This document shows, piece by piece, positions 8,328-14,315 of a DNA stretch of 29,457 nt (position 1 is the stretch's first letter; each line of letters begins with the position of its first letter). The stretch is from a virus. The translations under genes were made by a program, and so were the position numbers. A model generated the notes under the pieces. That model searched no databases. It saw only the letters and a list, made by a program, of their open reading frames with translations, and had not been told where the DNA came from. Where the stretch lies: positions 1 to 29,457 of IMG/VR virus record IMGVR_UViG_3300033145_000886. One strand, written 5' to 3'.

Positions 8328-8663
8328 TTAGGAGTTTTTTTCCTCTTCCTCTTTGGCTTCCTCAAATTGCCGGCTTTTTTCCATTACGAACATGATCAAC
8401 TCCGGATTCAGGTTGAAGTCAAAGAGCTTTTGCTTAACTTCATTCGTACAAGGCAGGGGCTTGCCGTCGGCCCCGATCACTCTTTCCCAGCCCGTGAGGC
8501 AGTATTTGAAGACCTCGCATCGGTCCTTGCCCGAAATCACCACGGCCTTGTCGCGGATCAGAAGATTGCCTAAGCTGGATGGGTAAGGCCGGATCTCCAG
8601 CCTGGCATCGCCGAAATCGTGCCATTTGGGGTCATAGGAAAGATCGGTAAAATCGAGTTTCAT
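8328..8663 (-). CDS. Tail assembly chaperone G-like protein, 111 aa
   Basis: This small acidic protein is encoded just after the tail tube genes and before the tape measure, as lambda G. AGGAGGAGC precedes ATG 8663. The fold is not recognisable by motif, but length, position and the acidic end (EEAKEEEEKNS) are typical. The last codons GAA-AAA-AAC contain a canonical A-AAA-AAC slippery heptamer in the correct phase, two codons before the stop. Purine-rich Shine-Dalgarno-like sequence (GAGGAAGAGG) lies just upstream and could stimulate slipping. Confidence 0.75.
   Translation of the reverse strand: MKLDFTDLSYDPKWHDFGDARLEIRPYPSSLGNLLIRDKAVVISGKDRCEVFKYCLTGWERVIGADGKPLPCTNEVKQKLFDFNLNPELIMFVMEKSRQFEEAKEEEEKNS
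8334..8340 (-). other. Programmed -1 ribosomal frameshift site (A AAA AAC)
   Basis: On the minus strand the heptamer A-AAA-AAC is read as GAA AAA AAC in the zero frame, the phase needed for tandem slippage. After slipping, the -1 frame reads L-L-T-W-A-C-W-Y-F-Q-K-N-K and continues without a stop into the downstream frame. This is the arrangement of lambda G/GT and many other siphovirus tail chaperone pairs. Confidence 0.85.
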
Positions 8664-8679
8664 GGTGTGCTCCTCCTTT

Positions 8680-8748
8680 GTTGGTCATTGGTCATTAGTC
8701 ACTGGTCACTGGCTTTACTAATGACAAATGACTATTGACCAGTGACTG
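8680..8748. repeat. Imperfect palindrome made of GTCATTG/GTCACTG heptamers (second copy)
   Basis: Units GGTCATT, AGTCACT and GGTCACT, then the shared core TTTACTAATGACAA, then units TGACTAT, TGACCAG and TGAC. It has the same layout and orientation as 5868-5940. The two copies bracket the chaperone and tape measure block. Confidence 0.85.
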
Positions 8749-9642
8749 CTATACATTCGCGGTAAACGACGGGATGCCGTGGAGCTGGAAGCCGATTGCC
8801 TCTTTCACGACCTCGCCGATCGGCGCATTAACATTGAAACTGTTGAAGGTGACCCACGCGTTGAAATGGTCGCCGGTCTGGTCCTTGTCTGGATCATAAT
8901 TGAAAAGCTCAAGGAAAAAATACGCCTGGCTGCCGTCCGCGCAATCTTCAAAGGCATCGAAAAAAGAATCGCCGCCGATGAAAAAGGCGTTCGCCCCGCC
9001 GTTGCCTCCGGCCTGCCCTGGGATAGCTGTTTTCCACTCCTCGCCCATCACGGAGATATCGACCATGTCCACGCTGATCTCGAAGTTCCAATCAATCAGA
9101 TATCCGACCTTTTCCAGCCCGGATTTAAGGATAAACCCATTGTTTCCGTCCACGTCCACGATTGTTACGTTGCCGTCAAACACGGCCTTGCCCTGGGTAT
9201 AGTCGATGGTCAGCACGTTCTTCCCGCCGCTGTCCGTGAATGTGGGCGGGCTGTTCGGATTCAAGATGCGCCTTGTCGCATCCGTGATCTGCGCCTCTGT
9301 GCCGGATTCCGTGCATGCCTCGTCCTTGAGATTGCCGATCACCCACTGATCGCTGAGCGTATGGCCGGTCGTGGCCGCAAATGTGATCGTCTGGCCGTCA
9401 TCCAGGGTCTGGGCCGCGCCGGTGATGGCCACGGTTTCAGTCCAGGCCCCGCCGTTCTTGCGCCACTTGAACGTGTCGGGCGTGCCCTCGGCATCAATTA
9501 CTACTTCATAATGCGCTGATGCCGCACCCGCAAATGCCGTGCCCCAGGTAACATCGTTCAATCCGTTGCCCTTGAAGCCGTTGGGCCGGAGCCGATAAAT
9601 CGCGCCATGCTTCCCATGCGTGGGAGATGTTGGAGAACCCAT
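8749..9642 (-). CDS. Major tail (tube) protein paralogue with N-terminal extension, 297 aa
   Basis: Residues about 165-297 align by eye with the neighbouring 138-residue tail protein: W-N-F-E-I-S-V-D-M-V-D-I-S, E-E-W-K-T-A-I-P-G-Q-A-G-G and F-N-S-F-N-V-N-A-P-I-G-E here against matching positions there. Both fit the long-tail tube fold. The first ~150 residues are an added module (DTFKWRKNGGAWTETVAITG, then a T-L-D-D-G-Q-T-I-T-F-A-A-T-T-G-H pattern) seen as an ornament in various phage structural proteins. A GGGGGTG ribosome site precedes ATG 9642. One of the pair is presumably the tube; the longer may be a decorated tube subunit. Confidence 0.7.
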   Translation of the reverse strand: MGSPTSPTHGKHGAIYRLRPNGFKGNGLNDVTWGTAFAGAASAHYEVVIDAEGTPDTFKWRKNGGAWTETVAITGAAQTLDDGQTITFAATTGHTLSDQWVIGNLKDEACTESGTEAQITDATRRILNPNSPPTFTDSGGKNVLTIDYTQGKAVFDGNVTIVDVDGNNGFILKSGLEKVGYLIDWNFEISVDMVDISVMGEEWKTAIPGQAGGNGGANAFFIGGDSFFDAFEDCADGSQAYFFLELFNYDPDKDQTGDHFNAWVTFNSFNVNAPIGEVVKEAIGFQLHGIPSFTANV

Positions 9643-9654
9643 AATTCACCCCCT

Positions 9655-9790
9655 TGGTCGTTATTCGTTAATCGTTATTCGCTGCTCGAAACGTCTGACG
9701 GTTGACGGTTACCGTAATGAGCTGCGCAACCGGCCAACGCCTAACGATTACACGATGCGAGGTGCGCAACCGTGAGACGATTTACGATTC
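9655..9790. repeat. Intergenic mosaic repeat region (TTATTCGTTAATCG / TGCGCAACCG / ACGATT units)
   Basis: No gene is supported here. The region holds short units related to TCGTTATTCGTTAATCG and GACGGTTGACGGTTACCG, and two copies of TGCGCAACCG. The end, TGCGCAACCGTGAGACGATT, recurs nearly unchanged at 13745-13772. Confidence 0.7.
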
Positions 9791-9793
9791 CTT

Positions 9794-10210
9794 CTATGCC
9801 GCATCTGACAGCGTTAGAGCGCCGTCGCCCTGGAAATTAAACGAGAATCCCACCTTGTCCCCAATGGCAGGATTAATCGAAAACCCCGTCAAGTAGATAT
9901 CTCCAGACAACGCATTGGTGGCCCCGTCGAGCAGGAACTTCACGTCCGTGAGCTTTGTTCCGGGCGTCGCGGCAATTATATTGTCCAGAAATGCCTTTTG
10001 CTCTGTGTTGCCGGCAACAAACTGACCGGAGAAGCTTCCGCTCCAGCCGGCCTGGCCGGGCAAGCCCTCTTTCCAGTCCTGGCCGGACCGCGAGATGTCG
10101 GCCATGTCGAGACTGGTCTCAATGCTCCAGCCGTCTCCAAAATCCATTGCCACCTCATTTTTCTCCACGCGGCACAACTTGCCGTGAAATGGTGTTGTGT
10201 TAAAAGCCAT
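9794..10210 (-). CDS. Major tail (tube) protein, 138 aa
   Basis: This compact beta-rich protein has the pattern W-S-I-E-T-S-L-D-M-A-D-I-S-R-S-G-Q-D-W-K near residues 28-47 and a C-terminal L-T-G-F-S-I-N-P-A-I-G-D-K-V-G-F-S-F-N-F-Q-G-D-G-A-L. These are the hallmarks of TP901-1-like siphovirus tail tube subunits as I know them. AAAGGAG lies before ATG 10210. Location ahead of the chaperone pair fits. Its longer paralogue is encoded directly downstream. The call of tube subunit is fairly firm; which of the two forms the tube is not. Confidence 0.7.
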   Translation of the reverse strand: MAFNTTPFHGKLCRVEKNEVAMDFGDGWSIETSLDMADISRSGQDWKEGLPGQAGWSGSFSGQFVAGNTEQKAFLDNIIAATPGTKLTDVKFLLDGATNALSGDIYLTGFSINPAIGDKVGFSFNFQGDGALTLSDAA

Positions 10211-10236
10211 AATGCACTCCTTTCAATGATTAAATA

Positions 10237-10379
10237 ACGTGTCCGTGTCCGTATTACTCAAAAGACGTGTCCGTGTGTCCGCTTTCAGCTTCTTTTGCTT
10301 TGAGCCTTCAGCTTTGAGCTTTGAGCTTCTTTTGCTTTCAGCTTTGAGCCTTGAGCTTTCAGCTTTGAGCTTTGAGCTA
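10237..10379. repeat. GTGTCC hexamers followed by an AGCTTTGAGC heptamer array, partly coding
   Basis: GTGTCC units occupy about 10237-10281, and AGCTTTG, AGCTTTC and AGCCTTC units about 10282-10379. The second part is read in frame as the C-terminal tail of the small Cys-rich gene at 10285-10521. The hexamer part shares a 33-bp stretch with 12578-12612. Confidence 0.9.
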
Positions 10380-10521
10380 CAACCCGCCCTTCCAGGTCCA
10401 GGATCTCGGTCAACCCTGATGCACAGGCCATGCAGCCCGGCTCCACGTTCTGCAGCTTCTGTAGGCAGCCGTGCTTTTTCTTTGTGCAAGATATTCTGAC
10501 AATGCCTTTGTATGGTGTCAT
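10285..10521 (-). CDS. Small Cys-rich protein with a repeat-encoded Lys/Ser tail, 78 aa
   Basis: I do not know the family. The first ~45 residues contain four cysteines (I-S-C-T-K-K-K-H-G-C and E-P-G-C-M-A-C-A), likely a small metal-binding knot. The last ~30 residues are SSKLKAQ, GSKLKAK and SSKLKAQ units, read from the AGCTTTGAGC DNA array. I chose ATG 10521, eight bases after AGAGG; a GTG at 10530 overlaps that site. It lies between the tail tube gene and the tail terminator-like gene, where a DUF-type small tail protein may sit. Confidence 0.6.
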   Translation of the reverse strand: MTPYKGIVRISCTKKKHGCLQKLQNVEPGCMACASGLTEILDLEGRVVAQSSKLKAQGSKLKAKEAQSSKLKAQSKRS

Positions 10522-10540
10522 GCGCCCCACCTCTTTTTTC

Positions 10541-10576
10541 TAATCGTCAATCATCAATCGACAATCGACAATCATT
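10541..10576. repeat. Intergenic heptamer array (CGTCAATC/ATCAATC/GACAATC)
   Basis: About five consecutive heptamers, on the minus strand GATTGTC, GATTGTC, GATTGAT and GATTGAC types, fill the gap between two tail genes. TGA occurs in the GATTGAT units. Confidence 0.85.
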
Positions 10577-11026
10577 TTAGCTCCAGTCCTCAAACTCTTC
10601 GGCCTCAAGCGAGATCTCGCCGTAATGGCACAGCACAGAGCCGAACATGCGCAGCTCGACCACTTCCACCTGCGGCGGACCGCTGTCCTCTGCCGTGTCA
10701 TTGAGCGTGCGCTTGGCCCGGAATGCCGCGCAGGTGTTTTCAACCAGCAACTGAAAGGTTATCTCTGTTGCGGCATCGTCTTTCAGGCCATAGTACAGCC
10801 GGATCAGATAGCGGTGTCTGCGGCTGTTATGGTTTGACGACTCGCACTCTTCCGGCGTCTTTACGCGTGTGATTGTCGCCCCGTTGATCTTCTTACTTGA
10901 GGTCTTGAAAAACTCCAGAAACTTTTCCCACGTGGAAGCCCACCGCACGTAATCGTGGACAATGCCCATGCCGCTGACACCTTCCATGATCGTCTTTATC
11001 TGCGCGCGGATCGCGACCTCGCTCAC
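10577..11026 (-). CDS. Tail terminator-like protein, 149 aa
   Basis: It lies between the HK97 gp10-like gene and the tail tube, where siphoviruses encode the tail terminator (lambda U or HK97 gp11-like). The N-terminus, R-A-Q-I-K-T-I-M-E-G-V-S-G-M-G-I-V-H-D-Y-V-R-W-A, has the pattern of phage proteins of this size, and the rest is a mixed alpha/beta domain. The start is GTG 11026 after AGGAGG, overlapping the stop of the preceding gene by GTGA, so it is translationally coupled. Two Cys in the middle and one near the end have no evident role. Function is inferred from position. Confidence 0.6.
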   Translation of the reverse strand: MSEVAIRAQIKTIMEGVSGMGIVHDYVRWASTWEKFLEFFKTSSKKINGATITRVKTPEECESSNHNSRRHRYLIRLYYGLKDDAATEITFQLLVENTCAAFRAKRTLNDTAEDSGPPQVEVVELRMFGSVLCHYGEISLEAEEFEDWS

Positions 11027-11514
11027 GAGATCCTCCTGATTATCTCCGCCGGGATCTCCTCGAGCATGCGGACCACCCTGGCCTCAGCGGCCTCAAAGCC
11101 ACCCTCAAACATGTGCGCACCCTTGGTCCCCCTCTTGGATATTGCCCTGGCTATTAAAAACGCCACAGAGGCCGCCTCTTTGCCTGTAATGCCGAGTTTT
11201 CGCTCTACCCAGTGCTGTATCGGCCCTGTGGGCGGAAAGTGCGGCCTCGTGCCGAGTTCCACGGGCTCGCCGTGCTCTACTGGTGTACCCGTGATGCCCC
11301 AGACCTTTTTCCCGCTCACGCCCACGTCCGAATGAATCGTATCGGCCAGGTGAATCGGCCCGGCCCCCCTGGGCGTGCGCTCAATGATCTCCCTCTCGAG
11401 CAGCAAGAGCGCCTCGGTCAGCTTTGCAATCCTGGCCTTCCTGGAGGCCTCTGGATACTTCTTTGTGAGCTGTTCAAGGTCTCTTAAATCGACTTTTAAT
11501 CTGGTTTCAAGCAA
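11023..11514 (-). CDS. HK97 gp10-like tail completion protein, 163 aa
   Basis: The middle and C-terminal half show the HK97 gp10/Mu virion morphogenesis pattern: E-R-T-P-R-G-A-G (47-54), P-V-E-L-G-T-R-P-H-F-P-P (about 84-95), W-V-E-R-K-L-G and F-L-I-A-R-A-I-S-K-R-G-T-K-G-A-H-M-F (about 119-138). These proteins join head and tail. The likely start is TTG 11514, without a good ribosome site and a few bases from a GTGTCC array; a stop two codons upstream limits other choices. Start confidence is low, family confidence good. Confidence 0.8.
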   Translation of the reverse strand: MLETRLKVDLRDLEQLTKKYPEASRKARIAKLTEALLLLEREIIERTPRGAGPIHLADTIHSDVGVSGKKVWGITGTPVEHGEPVELGTRPHFPPTGPIQHWVERKLGITGKEAASVAFLIARAISKRGTKGAHMFEGGFEAAEARVVRMLEEIPAEIIRRIS

Positions 11515-11519
11515 TGACT

Positions 11520-11624
11520 ACCGTGTCCGTGTCCGTTTTCCGTGTCCGCTTTCCGTGTCATCGTGTCTGTGTCTGTACTGCCCGGACACGTCTTTTACTC
11601 ACGGTCACGGCCACGGTCTTTTGA
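11520..11624. repeat. Intergenic GTGTCC array with an inverted copy
   Basis: Plus-strand GTGTCC, GTGTCA and GTGTCT units run from 11523 to about 11575. An inverted CGGACACG follows at 11583, then CACGGTCACGGCCACGG. The array fills the junction between two head-tail connection genes. No coding sequence is supported in it. Confidence 0.85.
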
Positions 11625-12317
11625 TTAGCGATATCTTCCCTTATGCGTCAGCTTGTCGCTTGCCCAGCTCCCCTTCAGATCCTGGTCTTTTGTCACGCTG
11701 GCCGCGGGCGACTGGCCCTCTTTGATTCCTAAATGATCAAAATACGTCTTCCGGTACGTCTTTGCCCTTGCCGCATAATCTCGCGACCTGCTCTTGTGGT
11801 CCACGCTGTCCGCATTTATGATGCTATCACCGGTCTGCGCATAATACGTGGACAACATGTCGCAGAAATGGGCCGCGCACAGGGCCTGAACGGCCTCCTC
11901 GTCAAACGTCTTCACCGTGCATGCGCTGTCCGAGCACGTGTGAAGGGCGGTATATGTCACGCGGAACTCTTCTGATGCTGTCGGCCTGTTCTCTTTGAAT
12001 CGTAGGCAGTCTCCCGCAGGCTTTTCGTAGAGCATCCACTCATCGTCCTGGAGGATATCCGGCGTCTCGTCCGTATCGTCCACCGGATATTCGACCTCCT
12101 TGATGACTGAAAAACCGTCCGACCAGGAGGCAAAGGAAGAAACCGCATAGTCAAAACCGCCGTCCCCGCTAATGTCCTCCACCACCTTGCGCGGCTTGTG
12201 CTTTGAGTGCCTCTTCATGGCCGCATTGACAGCCAGGATCTTGTCGGCCTCGACCAGTGGGATCTCGCCGGCTACCATGCTGTCGATCGCCATGATATAA
12301 TCCTGTCTCGTGCTCAT
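11625..12317 (-). CDS. Head-tail connector-like protein, 230 aa
   Basis: This soluble protein has an N-terminal helical part and a pattern W-S-D-G-F-S-V-I-K-E-V-E-Y-P then Q-D-D-E-W-M-L-Y-E-K, a C-rich turn (H-T-C-S-D-S-A-C) and a helical end (L-C-A-A-H-F-C-D-M-L, N-A-D-S-V-D-H-K-S-R-S-R-D-Y-A). I associate this style with connector proteins encoded after the capsid in several Gram-negative phages. Length and position before the gp10-like gene agree. ATG 12317 has an AAAGG site about twelve bases upstream. Function is inferred. Confidence 0.55.
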   Translation of the reverse strand: MSTRQDYIMAIDSMVAGEIPLVEADKILAVNAAMKRHSKHKPRKVVEDISGDGGFDYAVSSFASWSDGFSVIKEVEYPVDDTDETPDILQDDEWMLYEKPAGDCLRFKENRPTASEEFRVTYTALHTCSDSACTVKTFDEEAVQALCAAHFCDMLSTYYAQTGDSIINADSVDHKSRSRDYAARAKTYRKTYFDHLGIKEGQSPAASVTKDQDLKGSWASDKLTHKGRYR

Positions 12318-12322
12318 TCTGA

Positions 12323-12577
12323 TTAATCGCCTTTGTTCTGAATTTTTACTTCCGGCTTAACAAGTAGATACTGCATAATCCCCTCCCAGAAGCCCACCTT
12401 TCCCCGGTTATCAACCTCCACTTCCGCTCCGTCTTTTTTGATCTTAACAAGGGCGTCCGACTTGCTCATAACCGTCCACACTTCACCTTTCGGGTCCTTG
12501 ACCGTGGTTTTGACATTCGTAAAACCGGAACAGCCGATCAGCGCGGGAACAAGCATTACAATAATAAGCCGTGTCAT
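12323..12577 (-). CDS. Small lipoprotein, 84 aa
   Basis: From ATG 12577 the protein starts MTRLIIVMLVPALIGCSGF, a short signal peptide ending in the lipobox L-I-G-C, with Ser after the Cys, which favours outer-membrane sorting. The mature part (~69 residues) is polar and beta-like (T-T-V-K-D-P-K-G-E-V-W-T-V-M). A longer reading from 12622 would add 15 residues made from GTGTCC repeat. It follows the O-antigen ligase/polymerase-like gene in an envelope cassette. Possible roles are superinfection exclusion (Bor-like or Cor-like lipoproteins are known in prophages) or an outer spanin; the lysis genes are 14 kb away, so I prefer the first. Confidence 0.7.
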   Translation of the reverse strand: MTRLIIVMLVPALIGCSGFTNVKTTVKDPKGEVWTVMSKSDALVKIKKDGAEVEVDNRGKVGFWEGIMQYLLVKPEVKIQNKGD

Positions 12578-12646
12578 CGTGTCCGTATTACTCAAAAGAC
12601 GTGTCCGTGTCCGTATCGTCAATCAACAATCGACAATCATCAATCC
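12574..12646. repeat. Mosaic GTGTCC and ATCAATC/GACAATC array, partly coding at both ends
   Basis: The GTGTCC part (12577-12613) carries the likely start of the lipoprotein gene at one side, and the heptamer part (12616-12646) encodes the last residues (LMIVDC) of the O-antigen protein. It thus replaces normal sequence at two gene ends at once. Confidence 0.85.
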
Positions 12647-13792
12647 CTCTTGTGATATTTCTTTTCTCCCGATCCCCAACCACGCGCAGCCCGCAAGCGC
12701 CAGGGGCGGAATATGAAACACATGCCACCCCATGCAGGACACGGCCAGGGCCGCAATGCCCGCGGCCGCGAGCCTGCCTTCCCGCGAGAGTGTTTTTCTG
12801 CGTTGCCAGGCCGCAATTACAACCCACACCGGATATGCCGCGATCAAAATCATAGCCGGGACACCCATCTCAAAGCCGGTTTGCAGGTATTCATTGTGCG
12901 CGTGCGCCCAGTATTGACGCGCCAGCCTGGGATCGCCGGAAACCATCAATGGAAATTCCTCTGCAAACGACTTCAGGCCCCGGCCAAGCGCCTCGGACCG
13001 GAACGACCAGGCCACGTGCTTCCACGCTTGCCAGCGATCATTCGTGATGGTCCCCTGGAGCGGATCAACCTTGATAAAGAACCAGGCCGAAAACAGGACC
13101 GTCACGATTGAGATCGCCGCAATCATCCGCCTACGCATCCTGCTGAGCGGCACAAGTACAATTATCGAGGCAAGCGCGGCCATGACCCCGGTTGTTGAGC
13201 GACACGTGGCCAGCCCGATGACGATCAAGGGCAACAGGTGCCACCAGCAAACAGGCTTGCTCGGATATCGTGTTGCGAACCAACCCCGGCCGGGCCATAT
13301 CGGTCCCCTGAAAAATGCAATCATGCACAGGGCCAGAAACACGCTTGCCGCGTTTTTGTTGAAGGGCCCCGCGCCGGATTCGCCCAAAGAAAATCTCGGC
13401 AAAATATCAGCCGCCTGCAATAAGACCCACAAGGAGAGCAATAGGCCGGCCACACAGATTGCATTCAAGACACCCTTGGCCCCCAACCCACTGAACCCCT
13501 GGGCCGCGGCCAGAAAAATACCTATCAGCACAAGAGACATGTACGCCGTTATCACCGCGCCGTGTGCAATTACCTGGGCTAATGCCAACAAGAAAAAGGC
13601 CCTCCACCACCAACTCAACAGCCATGTCGCAAACGCCACCCCGGCCAGCCAGATCGACACCAGCTCCCAGGAAAACCGAAACGGCATCCCGTCAATTGGG
13701 ATGATGCAAAACATCAAACCGGGTATGGCTGCGAGCAAGATGAGCTGCGCAACCGCGAGACGATTCACGATTATACTAATACCCCGCCCCAT
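12623..13792 (-). CDS. O-antigen ligase/polymerase family membrane protein, 389 aa
   Basis: About ten hydrophobic segments span the protein, with a large periplasmic loop near residues 220-310. In that loop is W-A-H-A-H-N-E-Y-L-Q-T-G-F-E-M-G-V-P, the conserved WaaL/Wzy-type motif with the catalytic-region His. Such enzymes polymerise or ligate O-antigen sugars at the outer face of the inner membrane. Phage copies (such as the D3 Wzy) change the host surface to block reinfection; that role is inferred. The C-terminus (LMIVDC) is encoded by repeat DNA, and the N-terminus lies on another repeat. The start overlaps the preceding gene by 17 bases, with no good ribosome site, so coupling is likely. 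Confidence 0.8.
   Translation of the reverse strand: MGRGISIIVNRLAVAQLILLAAIPGLMFCIIPIDGMPFRFSWELVSIWLAGVAFATWLLSWWWRAFFLLALAQVIAHGAVITAYMSLVLIGIFLAAAQGFSGLGAKGVLNAICVAGLLLSLWVLLQAADILPRFSLGESGAGPFNKNAASVFLALCMIAFFRGPIWPGRGWFATRYPSKPVCWWHLLPLIVIGLATCRSTTGVMAALASIIVLVPLSRMRRRMIAAISIVTVLFSAWFFIKVDPLQGTITNDRWQAWKHVAWSFRSEALGRGLKSFAEEFPLMVSGDPRLARQYWAHAHNEYLQTGFEMGVPAMILIAAYPVWVVIAAWQRRKTLSREGRLAAAGIAALAVSCMGWHVFHIPPLALAGCAWLGIGRKEISQEGLMIVDC
13739..13774. repeat. Repeat TGCGCAACCG...ACGATT, coding
   Basis: This unit matches the end of the intergenic array at 9655-9790. Here it lies inside the N-terminal coding region of the O-antigen protein (I-V-N-R-L-A-V-A-Q-L), so it has been taken into the reading frame. 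Confidence 0.7.
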
Positions 13793-14252
13793 CGCTTACA
13801 GGTGGAATCACGTTGATAAAATAACTCGTGGTCGAGGCCGATCCTGAGTTCGGCATGCCCCATCCCAATATCTGCTCGTTTGTCGGCGCAGTAGCAGTAA
13901 TTGCGGCCGGCGTCTCAGACAGGTGCAGCTTCGCACCCGGAGACACTGCCGGCTGCCCAGCCAGAACACCCGTAACCACGATTTCTACAGTAGTCGTGAT
14001 TGCGCCGCCCTTGCCTATGATCCCGACAGCGGGCCGCTTGTCGGAATCGTTCGCGTCAGCCTTGAAGACGTTGCCGGTCGAGGCCTGGATGGAAACAACG
14101 TCTCCGGTTGCAAGCGTCTCGCCTGCGACGCCGGAAAACCGCGCATACTTTTGCTTCCAGTATTCGGCCGCCATTGCCTGGGGCACGGCGAACATGATCG
14201 CCAGTACCAGCATCAGGGCAACCACCGCCATCTTTCTGAAACAATGTTTCAT
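13776..14252 (-). CDS. Exported decoration-like protein, 158 aa
   Basis: ATG 14252 follows AAGGAGG at a good distance; an upstream start at 14291 would add 13 charged residues. The N-terminus MKHCFRKMAVVALMLVLAIM, ending in Q-A-M-A-A, is a clear Sec signal peptide with an AMA cleavage site. The mature part (F-S-G-V-A-G-E-T-L-A-T-G-D-V-V, then A-V-G-I-I, G-V-L-A-G, P-G-A-K-L-H-L) looks like DUF2190-type capsid decoration proteins, which normally have no signal peptide. It lies directly after the capsid gene, the usual decoration-protein position. Either a decoration protein has gained a signal, or this is an envelope relative. Confidence 0.65.
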   Translation of the reverse strand: MKHCFRKMAVVALMLVLAIMFAVPQAMAAEYWKQKYARFSGVAGETLATGDVVSIQASTGNVFKADANDSDKRPAVGIIGKGGAITTTVEIVVTGVLAGQPAVSPGAKLHLSETPAAITATAPTNEQILGWGMPNSGSASTTSYFINVIPPVSDGAGY

Positions 14253-14287
14253 GATCAAATCCTCCTTTTCGGATTTTTTAATTTTTT

Positions 14288-14315
14288 TCAATCATCAATC
14301 ATCAATCGACAATCC
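14288..14315. repeat. Intergenic heptamer array (ATCAATC/GACAATC)
   Basis: Four heptamers separate the capsid gene stop from the signal-peptide gene. The last base abuts the capsid stop codon. Confidence 0.85.
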
